A DNA stretch of 64,000 nt from Pantanalinema rosaneae (GTDB lineage Bacteria; Cyanobacteriota; Cyanobacteriia; Leptolyngbyales; Leptolyngbyaceae), in assembly GCF_050753385.1 (NCBI RefSeq), contig NZ_JBLZFZ010000018.1:1-64000 (forward strand), given 5' to 3'. Shown here in pieces: positions 22,751 through 31,566 of the stretch. A program made the translations under genes and the position numbers. A model generated the notes under the pieces. It was given only the letters and a program-made list of their open reading frames with translations. It had not been told where the DNA came from and searched no databases. Each line of letters starts with the position of its first letter. Position 1 is the stretch's first letter.

Positions 22751-24040
22751 TTATCTGCCCTTGCTGCGCTCTAAGAAAATGATGTGATATTTGCGGTCAA
22801 AAAGAATCCTGCCTTGTTGGTGAAGTTTACCTAACCAACGGGTGATTGTGACCCGAGTGGTACAACAAGCATTGGCTAAATCTTCATGGGTTAAGCGTAC
22901 ACTTAATCGCATCCCTTCAGCGATCGATTGACCGATTTCTCGCTTAAGGAATTCTAAAAACTGTTCCAACCGATCGCTGACTCGCCGTTGCCCAGAGATT
23001 GCCAGTAACTCTTCGGTCTGTCGCAATCGTTGACTCACTCGATCAATAAACCATTGAGCCAGAGTAGATGACTGAGTAATGGCATTGGTTGGAATTGCTA
23101 CTAATTCGACTTGAGATAAAGCGATCGCTTGATAATTTGACAGGTTAGTTAAGTCACCGCCAAAGGGCATTCCGGCTCCTAAGATTCCCAACAAAACTTC
23201 TTCACCATCCAGCGCCAATGTGGTTAATTTGACCAATCCCTGGGTGATATAACAGTAAGATTGCGGCGGTATAACGATCGGCTCTCCCACTTTGTAGCGA
23301 GCTAAATGTTGATTGGGCAAACAATCTCCTTCCCAAGGAAGAGCCGAATCTGTATCAGTAGGCATAGAATCTTGCTGTCCAACCAGCCACTGCCCTTCAT
23401 ATCCAGCCGCTTCTCGAATTAACCACCGCCAAGTGATCACTCCATCGGTGGCAAGGTGGGGCGTAACTAAACAGGTGACTGTTGTAGCTGGGCGATCGCG
23501 GGGTTCCAGGTGTAATCGCCAGGTTCGGGGTGGGCGATTAGCTTCTTGCTGTAGTAAGTGCGCTAAAACGGATTGCTGATGGAGATCTTTCAAAAATAAA
23601 ACTAGCGGTTTACCAACTAAAAACTTCTCGACAATCCCAAACAATTCAGCAGCCCTGCGATTCGCTTCTTGAATACATCCGTATTCATCCGTTACTAGAT
23701 AGGCATCGGGGAGTGAGGTAAACAGTTCCTGATAACGTTGCCGTTCTGCTACGGCTGTAGCCAGGGTGGCAGTTAACGCTTCATTTTGACAACGTAATTC
23801 TTCGATCGCAACCTGGATTTCCTCCGAAGCGACTCCTAATTCTTTACAGACGGAAGGAATAAAATTTGAGCCATTCTCCGTAACCATTGAAGTTTCCTGT
23901 ACTTCATGTAACAGGTGAGTTAAACGTGCTTGCGTTGCTGTCACCTGTCGAGCAAAACTATCGACATCGATTAACTGATTTTTCAAGCGGTACATCCTAC
24001 CTTGGATTAATGCAGGGTTGGAGTTATGATCGTTAGCCAA
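22751..24040 (-). CDS. PAS-Crp fusion transcriptional regulator
   Basis: A 429-aa protein joining a sensory front end to a Crp/Fnr back end. Residues 70-95 are coiled coil, 95-205 a PAS domain (RQRYQELFTSLPDAYLVTD), about 245-345 a cNMP-binding-like barrel (YKVGEPIVIPPQSYCYITQG), and 375-425 a winged HTH (LTHEDLANACCTTRVTITRW). The cyclic-nucleotide phosphate-binding signature is not obvious, so a nucleotide ligand is doubtful. The recognition helix TTRVTITRWLGKL resembles NtcA (TRVTVTR) more than CRP (RETVGR). First gene of an operon with the PAS kinase; divergent from the 24185 kinase. Confidence 0.85.
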   Translation of the reverse strand: MANDHNSNPALIQGRMYRLKNQLIDVDSFARQVTATQARLTHLLHEVQETSMVTENGSNFIPSVCKELGVASEEIQVAIEELRCQNEALTATLATAVAERQRYQELFTSLPDAYLVTDEYGCIQEANRRAAELFGIVEKFLVGKPLVLFLKDLHQQSVLAHLLQQEANRPPRTWRLHLEPRDRPATTVTCLVTPHLATDGVITWRWLIREAAGYEGQWLVGQQDSMPTDTDSALPWEGDCLPNQHLARYKVGEPIVIPPQSYCYITQGLVKLTTLALDGEEVLLGILGAGMPFGGDLTNLSNYQAIALSQVELVAIPTNAITQSSTLAQWFIDRVSQRLRQTEELLAISGQRRVSDRLEQFLEFLKREIGQSIAEGMRLSVRLTHEDLANACCTTRVTITRWLGKLHQQGRILFDRKYHIIFLERSKGR

Positions 24041-24184
24041 AGATTACAGGAACTCTTCGCAAAATTGCCAACTCTAAATAGGAAAATTCAGGATTGCTTA
24101 TTTTATAGTTGGGATTAACTTGATAAATTTTAATTCTTTTTCAACAAATTAGAACAATGGTCGTGGCTAGAGAAAAGCATTGTT

Positions 24185-26035
24185 ATGCCCATAAATCCAA
24201 TAGATTTCTCTAAAGAAAACAAACCCTTTTATCGCCGTATAAAGAAATTATATCGTCGTGCTATTCAAACTCCTACCCCCCAGGAGTTATTACCTGATGT
24301 TTTACAGGAATTGCAAGTTGCATTAGAGAAATTACAGGTCGCTGAAGAAGAACTCCGGCAACAAAATGAAGATTTGTTATATTCACAATCCCTGTTGGAA
24401 CAGGAGCGGCAGCGCTACCAAGAGATGTTTGAGTTTGCTCCGAATGGTTATCTGATCGCTGACTGTCACGGGAAAATCCAGGAGGTGAATCGGGCGGCGG
24501 CACAACTGTTACAACGATCGCCGACTGATTTAATTGGGAAGCCCTTTGCGAGTTTAGTTGCACTAGACAGTCGCACCAGGTTCCGCACGAACTTAGCAAA
24601 ACTGCTCCAACACGGAGATCAGCAGGAATGGGAACTGACTCTGCAACTCCGACAAACCCAAACATTAGAGGCTGCCCTGAAACTGGCTGTTGTTCGAGAT
24701 GCCCAGGGGCAGGCAGTTTCATTGCGCTTATTGTTGCGAGATTTGACCGTCCAAAAGCAAACAGAACAACAACTGCGATCGTTGAATGCAGAATTACTCC
24801 AACGAACGGCTCTAGATGCCACCCTCAGGCAGATTAGTAATCAGTTGCGGGAGAGTTTGGCTGAGCCGCAAATTCTGCAAACGGCGGTGCAGGAATTAAC
24901 CACCGCTTTGAACCTAGTAGCTTGTGATACGGGAATTTACGATCTGGAGCAACAACGGTCTAGCGTTACTTGTCGCTATACAGATCCGAATTCGTCGCTA
25001 ACGCCTAGCCAATTAGGGGCGATCGCCATGAAGGATTTTGCCGAAGGCTACCGCCAACTAATTCAAGGGCAGGAGTTCCAATTCTGTGAACTGACCACCG
25101 ATCCCGATCGCAGCCAGGTATCGATTTTGGCTTGCCCGATCGTCGATCATCAGGATGTCTTAGGTGATCTTTGGTGCTTTAGTCATCATGACATGGCGTT
25201 GACTCCCCATCAGGTGCAACTGGTGCAGCAGGTTGCCAGTCAATGTGCGATCGCGCTGCGGCAAGCCCGTCTGTATCAAGCGGCGCAAACTCAGATGATG
25301 GAATTACAACGGGTGAATGCGCTGAAGCATGACTTTCTCAGTACGGTGTCCCACGAGTTACGGACTCCGTTAACTAATATCAAGATGGCACTACATTTAC
25401 TCCAGATCACTAAAACGGATGCTCAACGAATTCGCTGTTTAGAAATTCTGCAAGCCGAGTGCGATCGCGAAACGGAGTTGATTACGGATCTATTAGATTT
25501 GCAACAGTTAGAAGCCGAAAGTTATCCCAAGTTTTTGTTAGAAGCGATCGCCTTACCCGAATGGCTACCCACGATTCTGGTGCCGATTCAACAACGGGTC
25601 GCCGCGAAACATCAGCAGTTTACGATTAATCTGCCTGCCACCTTACCCCGAATGATTTCCGATCGCGCCAGCCTCCGCCGGGTATTGCTGGAACTGTTGC
25701 GGAACGCCCAGAAATATACCCCAGCTAAGGGCGAAATTACCTTAGAGATTACCCATGATCCTGAAACCGCCACCCTTACGTTTACATTACGGAATCAGGC
25801 GGAAATTTCCGCGATCGAACTCGATCGCATTTTTGATAAGTTTTATCGAGTGCCCCAAGCCAATTCCTGGGAAACCAGCGGCACTGGCTTAGGATTGGCA
25901 CTGGTCAAACGCTTAGTCGATCATCTGCAAGGCGAAATTTATGTCACCAGTGAGAACGGCTGGACGACGTTTTGGATTAAATTTCCGATGCAGTTCCGCT
26001 CAAGCAATACACTACCTCCGATTCAGCCAGCTTAA
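24185..26035 (+). CDS. PAS-GAF histidine kinase
   Basis: A 616-aa soluble kinase. There is an N-terminal coiled coil (LQELQVALEKLQVAEEELRQ), a PAS domain (about 75-195, RQRYQEMFEFAPNGYLIAD), a GAF domain (about 215-360), HisKA with His390 in STVSHELRTPLTNIKMAL, and an ATPase domain with N box LLELLRNAQKYT and G2 TSGTGLGLALVKRL. The G1 position reads RNQAEISAIEL instead of the usual DxGxGI, a variant I have also seen in other cyanobacterial kinases. The GAF lacks an obvious bilin-binding Cys. It shares its front module with the PAS-Crp and PAS kinase genes across the divergent promoter. Confidence 0.9.
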   Translation: MPINPIDFSKENKPFYRRIKKLYRRAIQTPTPQELLPDVLQELQVALEKLQVAEEELRQQNEDLLYSQSLLEQERQRYQEMFEFAPNGYLIADCHGKIQEVNRAAAQLLQRSPTDLIGKPFASLVALDSRTRFRTNLAKLLQHGDQQEWELTLQLRQTQTLEAALKLAVVRDAQGQAVSLRLLLRDLTVQKQTEQQLRSLNAELLQRTALDATLRQISNQLRESLAEPQILQTAVQELTTALNLVACDTGIYDLEQQRSSVTCRYTDPNSSLTPSQLGAIAMKDFAEGYRQLIQGQEFQFCELTTDPDRSQVSILACPIVDHQDVLGDLWCFSHHDMALTPHQVQLVQQVASQCAIALRQARLYQAAQTQMMELQRVNALKHDFLSTVSHELRTPLTNIKMALHLLQITKTDAQRIRCLEILQAECDRETELITDLLDLQQLEAESYPKFLLEAIALPEWLPTILVPIQQRVAAKHQQFTINLPATLPRMISDRASLRRVLLELLRNAQKYTPAKGEITLEITHDPETATLTFTLRNQAEISAIELDRIFDKFYRVPQANSWETSGTGLGLALVKRLVDHLQGEIYVTSENGWTTFWIKFPMQFRSSNTLPPIQPA

Positions 26036-26064
26036 GCTAGAAATAAAGCTGCTTAGTGAGGTAG

Positions 26065-27156
26065 ATGATGGAAATTGGCGTACCCAAGGAAACGAAGGAT
26101 CAAGAATATCGGGTGGGGCTGAGTCCCGGTAGTGTGCGTGTGTTGGTTGAGCATGGTCACTCGGTGTTTGTGGAAACGGCAGCCGGAGATGGGGCTGGCT
26201 TTACTGATACGGACTATGTGCAAGCCGGGGCGACGATCGTCCCTATCGCCAAGGATGCCTGGGATCATGAGTTAGTGGTGAAGGTGAAGGAACCCCTGAA
26301 GGCAGAATACAACTACCTAAAAAAAGGTCAACTGTTGTTCACTTACCTCCATCTCGCTGCCGATCGTCCCCTGACTGAGCATCTCCTCACCAGTGGCACC
26401 ACCGCGATCGCCTACGAAACCGTGGAGTTACCGGATAAACGCCTGCCGTTACTGGCTCCCATGAGTGTGATTGCTGGACGGTTAGCGGTGCAATTTGGGG
26501 CGCGTTATCTAGAGCGGCAACAAGGGGGTCGGGGAGTCTTACTCGGTGGCATTCCTGGAGTCAAACCAGGGAACGTTGTAATTCTCGGCGGGGGCGTAGT
26601 TGGGACGGAAGCGGCTCGGATTGCCGTCGGCATGGGCGCTCAAGTCAAAATTCTCGATGTCAATGTCGATCGCCTGTCCTATTTAGAAACGCTATTTGGT
26701 TCGCGGGTCGAACTGCTCTACAGCAGCACCAGCCAAATTGAAGCCGCTGTCCCTGAAGCCGATCTCTTGATTGGGGGCGTGTTGATCCTGGCGCGTCGCG
26801 CTCCGACCCTGGTATCGCGATCGCTGGTCAAACGGATGCGTCCCGGCTCGGTGATTGTCGATGTCGCAGTGGATCAGGGCGGTTGCGTGGAAACGGTGCG
26901 TCCAACTTCTCACTCCCATCCCACCTATTTAGAGGAAGGAGTCGTGCATTACGGGGTGCCGAATATGCCCGGAGCCGTCCCCTGGACTTCTACCCAGGCT
27001 TTGAATAACAGCACTTTACCGTATGTGTTGAAGCTGGCAGATTACGGATTAGCGGCGTTCGATCGCGATCCCTATCTGGCGAAGGGGCTAAATGTCCAGG
27101 GCAATCATTTAATTCATCCGGCGGTTCAGGAGGTGTTTCCCGATTTAGTCGGTTAA
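26065..27156 (+). CDS. ald: alanine dehydrogenase
   Basis: A 363-aa NAD-dependent alanine dehydrogenase (L-alanine + NAD+ + water to pyruvate + NH4+ + NADH). N-terminal signature IGVPKETKDQEYRVGLSP with the substrate Arg, the catalytic Lys in VVKVKEPLKAEY and His in LFTYLHLAADRP, the dinucleotide-binding loop VVILGGGVVGTEAARIAVGM, and the C-terminal VHYGVPNMPGAVPWTSTQAL. Two adjacent ATGs (26065 and 26068) are possible. It lies 29 bases after the kinase stop and may be co-transcribed with it, but the functional link is more likely with nitrogen and carbon metabolism, fumarase following at once. Confidence 0.97.
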   Translation: MMEIGVPKETKDQEYRVGLSPGSVRVLVEHGHSVFVETAAGDGAGFTDTDYVQAGATIVPIAKDAWDHELVVKVKEPLKAEYNYLKKGQLLFTYLHLAADRPLTEHLLTSGTTAIAYETVELPDKRLPLLAPMSVIAGRLAVQFGARYLERQQGGRGVLLGGIPGVKPGNVVILGGGVVGTEAARIAVGMGAQVKILDVNVDRLSYLETLFGSRVELLYSSTSQIEAAVPEADLLIGGVLILARRAPTLVSRSLVKRMRPGSVIVDVAVDQGGCVETVRPTSHSHPTYLEEGVVHYGVPNMPGAVPWTSTQALNNSTLPYVLKLADYGLAAFDRDPYLAKGLNVQGNHLIHPAVQEVFPDLVG

Positions 27157-27210
27157 GTCGCGTGGCATCCGGGTAAAATGCGTTACGACGCACCGCAACC
27201 TGCCATAACC

Positions 27211-28614
27211 ATGACTGATTCCACTCCTGCTCCGACCCGTCAAGAAACCGATAGCATGGGCGCGATCGCTGTGCCCTCCGATCGTTATTGGGGCGCACAA
27301 ACCCAGCGATCCCTGGTCTACTTCGCGATTGGGGATGACACCATGCCGCGTGAACTGATCCGGGCGATCGGGATTCTCAAGCAAGCGGCGGCGATCGTCA
27401 ATCGGGATCTGGAGAAATTGCCAGAGGACAAAGCTACCTGGATGATGCAGGCCGCAGATGAAGTGATCGCCGGAACGTTAGATGATCACTTTCCCCTGCG
27501 GATCTGGCAAACGGGCAGTGGGACTCAAACGAATATGAACGCCAATGAGGTGATTGCCAATCGCGCGATCGAGTTAGCAGGGGGTGTGCTGGGCAGCAAA
27601 GAGCCAGTGCATCCGAATGATCATGTGAATATGTCGCAGTCCTCGAATGACACCTTCCCGACCGCGATGCACATTGCCGCTGCCGAACAGATCACCCATC
27701 GGTTGATCCCCATGCTGACGAAGCTGCGGGATGCCCTAGCTGCCAAAATGACGGAGTTTGATCAGATTGTCAAAATTGGGCGGACGCATTTAATGGATGC
27801 CGTCCCGCTCACCCTGGGACAGGAGTTTTCGGGCTACGTTGCCCAATTGAATAAAGACCTCGATCGCCTGCAAGGGGTGCTACCCGATCTATATGAACTG
27901 GCGATCGGGGGGACTGCCGTCGGGACGGGATTAAACACCCATCCGGAATTTGCCGTCCGGGTCGCGGAGCAAATCGCCCAAATTACCGGACTGCCGTTTG
28001 TCACTGCCCCCAATAAGTTCGCGGCGTTGGCTTCCCATGATGCGATCGTCATGGCGAGTGGGGCGTTAAAAACCCTGGCAACCTCGTTAATGAAAATTGC
28101 TAATGATCTGCGCTGGTTAGGCTCTGGCCCTCGCTGCGGTTTAGGCGAATTAGTCCTACCCGCGAATGAACCCGGATCATCGATCATGCCAGGGAAAGTC
28201 AATCCGACTCAAAGTGAAGCGATGACGATGGTGTGTGTGCAGGTGATGGGGAATGACACCGCGATCGCGATCGCGGGATCCCAGGGCAACTTTGAACTGA
28301 ATGTATTCAAACCTGTGATGATCCATAACTTGCTACACTCGATTCGCCTCCTAGCCGATGCCTGTGCCTCCTTCACCGATCACCTGGTCGTCGGCATTGA
28401 ACCCAACCGCGAACAAATCCACCATTTCCTGACCAACTCGCTAATGTTAGTGACGGCTTTGAATCCGCATATTGGCTACGATCGAGCGGCGCAAGTGGCA
28501 AAAAAGGCTTACAACGATTGCACCACCCTACGAGAAGCCTGCATCGAGTTAGGCTTTCTCAATGGCGAAGACTTCGATCGGATTGTCCGTCCGGAAGAAA
28601 TGACTCATCCTTAA
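27211..28614 (+). CDS. fumC: class II fumarate hydratase
   Basis: A 467-aa class II fumarase (fumarate + water to L-malate, TCA cycle, cytosol, homotetramer). The N-terminal TDSMGAIAVPSDRYWGAQTQ, substrate-site GSGTQTNMNANEVIANRA and HPNDHVNMSQSSNDTFPTAM, and the superfamily signature GSSIMPGKVNPTQ are all present. The ATG at 27211 gives a normal-length N-terminus; an in-frame ATG at 27178 would add eleven residues of no known kind. It follows ald by about 55 bases on the same strand, so an operon is likely. No damage seen. Confidence 0.97.
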   Translation: MTDSTPAPTRQETDSMGAIAVPSDRYWGAQTQRSLVYFAIGDDTMPRELIRAIGILKQAAAIVNRDLEKLPEDKATWMMQAADEVIAGTLDDHFPLRIWQTGSGTQTNMNANEVIANRAIELAGGVLGSKEPVHPNDHVNMSQSSNDTFPTAMHIAAAEQITHRLIPMLTKLRDALAAKMTEFDQIVKIGRTHLMDAVPLTLGQEFSGYVAQLNKDLDRLQGVLPDLYELAIGGTAVGTGLNTHPEFAVRVAEQIAQITGLPFVTAPNKFAALASHDAIVMASGALKTLATSLMKIANDLRWLGSGPRCGLGELVLPANEPGSSIMPGKVNPTQSEAMTMVCVQVMGNDTAIAIAGSQGNFELNVFKPVMIHNLLHSIRLLADACASFTDHLVVGIEPNREQIHHFLTNSLMLVTALNPHIGYDRAAQVAKKAYNDCTTLREACIELGFLNGEDFDRIVRPEEMTHP

Positions 28615-28752
28615 TCCAGCGGGTGGGTCTGGTGAGGGCGGCTTTGGTTAACGGTTGCCTGGGTGGGGGCAAATGATTGAGGGAACCCGCCCCTACAGAT
28701 GTCGATCGCAATCTCCTTCATCTTCCTCACCTTTCTCATCTCCCCATCTCCC

Positions 28753-29574
28753 TCATCCATCCGTACTCAACGCTGCCAACACCGCCTGCTGACTCACCGC
28801 CTGGTAGACCGTTTTCAAATACTCCATGCCTGCCTCGGCTGATCCGGCGGCTTCTGGTTTCAATGGGATGGTTCCCAATACATCCAGAACCGTCTCACTG
28901 CTGGGGGGTGGTGCAATCACCACAAGTGAGGGTTCCAGTTGATCGGCATACTGCCAAAACTGCTCTAGAGACGGCGGAGTATAAAGTGGGGTAACTTCTG
29001 GCGGCTCATCCGGAGTGGCTTTCTCCGTTTCCGCTCCACCTTGACCCCGAATTTTTCGCAGAGCTTCAATAATTTGGTCTTTCGTTTGTCCCCGCAATTG
29101 GAATAACACAAACGGATCATCGCCAAAGCGATCGCCGAGTTGGTAATACACTGCGCCAATATGTTTGCAGGGATTAGCCGGATCGGGACAGGAACAGCGA
29201 CTATGAATATCAAACTTAGTAAAGGGAAATAGGCTTAAGCCATTAGCGGTAAACACTTCCTCAATATTCAAGGGCATTTCTCCCGACAACAATTTGGCTG
29301 AAAAAATCGCCCGTTCTGCCATCGACTCCACCACATAGCCCCATTCTTCGTCTGTAAACGGATCAAGGGATAACGTGACTTTGTACGGTTCGGGAGCCGT
29401 TCCCTGTACCAGGGCAATCACCTTAGACCCTTTGAATTCAATACTCAGGACATTGCCTTCCCGCGCATATACTCGCGCTCGCGCCAGTCTGCGGGCATAG
29501 CCAAAGGATTCCAGTACATCAATCCAGCGTTGTGCCCACCATTCGCGGCTGGGTTGTTGGTATGGTTCGTTCAT
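28753..29574 (-). CDS. SWIM zinc-finger protein
   Basis: A 273-aa protein with a SWIM zinc finger CSCPDPANPCKHIGAVYY (C-x-C-x(n)-C-x-H, about residues 150-165). N-terminal PSREWWAQRWIDVLESFGYA and RARVYAREGNVLSIEF are typical of the cyanobacterial SWIM family that partners a SNF2-type helicase. SWIM domains bind DNA or proteins. In many genomes this gene lies next to the helicase; here the helicase starts at 36550 and two Uma2 genes plus a transposon lie between. The acidic C-terminus is variable. Confidence 0.88.
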   Translation of the reverse strand: MNEPYQQPSREWWAQRWIDVLESFGYARRLARARVYAREGNVLSIEFKGSKVIALVQGTAPEPYKVTLSLDPFTDEEWGYVVESMAERAIFSAKLLSGEMPLNIEEVFTANGLSLFPFTKFDIHSRCSCPDPANPCKHIGAVYYQLGDRFGDDPFVLFQLRGQTKDQIIEALRKIRGQGGAETEKATPDEPPEVTPLYTPPSLEQFWQYADQLEPSLVVIAPPPSSETVLDVLGTIPLKPEAAGSAEAGMEYLKTVYQAVSQQAVLAALSTDG

Positions 29575-29624
29575 AGGAGGTTGGGAGAATGGGGAAGGTG
29601 AGGAGGATGGGGGAGATAGGGAGG

Positions 29625-29760
29625 TTAGAGGGTGTCGGGATCGATGTTGAGTTCTCGGAGTTTAGCGGCTAGGCGATCGAGCCGTTGTTCGGCTTGTTGG
29701 CGTTGATGTTGTTCCATTAGAGCCGCTTCACTAGGACTGGGAACAAGTTGACCATCTGCC
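29625..29760 (-). pseudogene. 3' fragment of an Uma2-family gene (rest at 31567-32132)
   Basis: The last 45 or so codons of an Uma2 gene: ADGQLVPSPSEAALMEQHQR followed by the typical family ending LDRLAAKLRELNIDPDTL. The N-terminal part lies on the far side of the IS200/IS605 element. Joining base 31567 to base 29760 restores one continuous frame with no lost or extra base (…RYFT-ADGQLV…). Confidence 0.9.
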
Positions 29761-29776
29761 TTGATACTCCCCAGCC

Positions 29777-31045
29777 CTAAAGGGACGGGGATTCTTGAGC
29801 AACCCACAAACGGATTCTCAAAGGCGCAATCAAAGCACCCCTACTGACTCCACTCAGATCTAGTCTGAGTTTTGCCGCTACTTTTCTAAGAATGTTGCCT
29901 GCTCCATTGCAGTCAGCATTTATTTTTGTGCCATCAGCAGAACAATATAAACCACGCTGGACACGCTTCCCTGATTCTTGCCACCCTTCGGGTTTTTCGC
30001 CAAATGTAGGTAGCTCATCCGAATCCAGAAAACTTGCCTTGCTAGTGTAGCTCTCCTCTGTCTCAACAAACTTCAGACCGTATTGCTGGCAAAGTTGAGC
30101 AATCCTATCTTTCAGCCTGCCCGTTGGAATCTGGACAAACTTCTGATTAGTTTTGCTGCCAAGGTTTATTTCTTGCCGTTGTCCCTTATTCCAGCCAAAA
30201 ACAACTGTGCCAATTCCATGTTCCAAACAATGATTCAAAACGAGTCGAGCCGCTTTATTTACAGCATCCCTGATTTGTCGATTCCGTTTTTCTGTGATGC
30301 CAGCTAATTGCTGACTCCAAAAGCCTTGGGGCTGATTTTCTTTCAGGACAGATACTCGTTTGTTGTACCACTGGTTCAAGCTTTTTAAGTGCAGCCCATC
30401 AACAATGAAGCTTGTCCCAATATTAGAGACGCAGGTTAGCCAGTTATCCAGCCCTGGGTCAATGCCTAACACCTTGTCAAAATCAACCTCAGCTTCCACT
30501 GTAGGTAGCTTGTAGACGAGTTCTAAATAGAACTGCCCATTGCGAGGGAGGATTCGATATTCCCGAATTGATTTGTATTCAAGGTTGGATGGCATTGGCA
30601 GATAGAACGCATCTATTCCAAACCACGCTTTAACTTTACTGCCAAGCGGAAAACGCAACCCTTCAGACTTCAATTTGACTGCTTGACCAGGGAACGTGAC
30701 TAAGTTCAACCCACCTTTCCGGTATCCCGGCAATTTTGGCCTTTGGTCTACCTTGCCATTTTTGACAACTTTCAGTAGTCCAAAGAAAGACTTAAAGGAC
30801 TCTGCAACAGTGGTCAGACATTGTTGTGCGACCTGGGAGTGCAACGCCTGAAAGTGAGGATTGCGACTCATTTCACGATGCAAGTCAAACTTACTGGGAG
30901 CCTTACCAGTCTTGAAATACAACTGTCGGGATAGATAGTTGCCACAGTTACTCAGTTTTGCCGACTCACCACAAATAAACTCAAGAATTGCTCGAAGCTC
31001 TGAGTCTGAACTAATTAGAATTTGCTGGCATCCAAAGCTAGACAT
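29777..31045 (-). CDS. tnpB: TnpB (IS605 OrfB), RNA-guided nuclease-type protein
   Basis: A 422-aa TnpB from the ATG at 31045. An N-terminal helical/wedge region precedes a RuvC-like domain with Asp in VLGIDPGLDNWLTCV, Glu in KFVETEESYTSKASFLDSDE, and a final Asp in INADCNGAGNIL. The CxxC zinc-finger cysteines common in TnpB (TSxxCSxCG) are absent: the segment reads TSKASFLDSDELP, with a single Cys in GLYCSADG. Related proteins cut DNA guided by an RNA transcribed over the right end; that RNA would overlap the last part of this gene and the hairpin at about 29765-29800. The start overlaps tnpA by eight bases. Confidence 0.9.
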   Translation of the reverse strand: MSSFGCQQILISSDSELRAILEFICGESAKLSNCGNYLSRQLYFKTGKAPSKFDLHREMSRNPHFQALHSQVAQQCLTTVAESFKSFFGLLKVVKNGKVDQRPKLPGYRKGGLNLVTFPGQAVKLKSEGLRFPLGSKVKAWFGIDAFYLPMPSNLEYKSIREYRILPRNGQFYLELVYKLPTVEAEVDFDKVLGIDPGLDNWLTCVSNIGTSFIVDGLHLKSLNQWYNKRVSVLKENQPQGFWSQQLAGITEKRNRQIRDAVNKAARLVLNHCLEHGIGTVVFGWNKGQRQEINLGSKTNQKFVQIPTGRLKDRIAQLCQQYGLKFVETEESYTSKASFLDSDELPTFGEKPEGWQESGKRVQRGLYCSADGTKINADCNGAGNILRKVAAKLRLDLSGVSRGALIAPLRIRLWVAQESPSL

Positions 31046-31433
31046 TTTTTTGATTTTCGATGTACTGCTTAATGACTGAAATGGGCGCACCGCCAACAGT
31101 CGAGACGAAATAGCTATTAGTCCACAGTGTAGGTAGTCGAGATTTTAACCAAGGAAATTCCTGTCTTAAAATGCGTGATGTTCTACCTTTCAGGTATCGA
31201 ATCAGCTTAGCAATCCCGAATTGTGGGTTTACCTCAACCAATAAATGAACGTGATCAGGCATTACCTCCATTTCAATCAACTCTGACGTGAATTCGGCAC
31301 AAATCTCTTGAAGCAGTTCTTTAAGCCGAACCTCTACCCCATTGACTAAAACTTTGCGTCGATACTTAGGGCACCAGACAACGTGATATTTGCAGGAATA
31401 AACAACGTTATTGTTTGACTTGAATTTGCTCAT
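31038..31433 (-). CDS. tnpA: TnpA, HUH/Y1 transposase of the IS200/IS605 family
   Basis: A 131-aa single-domain HUH endonuclease. The metal-binding His-hydrophobic-His is in MPDHVHLLVEV and the catalytic Tyr in SVIKQYIENQ near the C-terminus; the opening YSCKYHVVWCPKYRRKVL is diagnostic. It excises and integrates the element as single-stranded circles by recognising the end hairpins, acting as a dimer. Intact, so the element may still move. Its 3' end overlaps tnpB. Confidence 0.95.
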   Translation of the reverse strand: MSKFKSNNNVVYSCKYHVVWCPKYRRKVLVNGVEVRLKELLQEICAEFTSELIEMEVMPDHVHLLVEVNPQFGIAKLIRYLKGRTSRILRQEFPWLKSRLPTLWTNSYFVSTVGGAPISVIKQYIENQKNV

Positions 31434-31566
31434 GCTTCATTATACAGCAGTGAGCTATCTAATCCGGGAAAGCCACAGAAGCCGCTTTGTTACTTACATT
31501 AGGCGGCTAAAGCCGCGAATCGCTTACATCCCCATGCCTGAACTCAGGGGCTTTAGCTCGTTTTTG

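Larger units (their letters stand above)
29761..31566 (-). mobile_element. IS200/IS605-family element inserted in an Uma2 gene
   Basis: Carries tnpA and tnpB on the minus strand. Read in that direction, the left flank ends TTAC (31570-31567) and the element's right end is TCAA (29764-29761), the same cleavage tetranucleotides known for IS608. The right end folds into a strong hairpin (CCCC..CCC tttа GGG..GGGG, within about 29768-29795) and the left end also has short hairpins (CGGCTTTAGCCG near 31504-31515). There is no target duplication, as expected for single-strand transposition. Confidence 0.9.

Noticed and set aside
22751..24040. PAS-Crp protein as the regulator of the four CRP-type sites at 5.7-6.3 kb
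   Set aside because: Its recognition helix (TTRVTITRW) is NtcA-like rather than CRP-like, so TGTGA-N6-TCACA is unlikely to be its preferred site. Tempting by proximity only.
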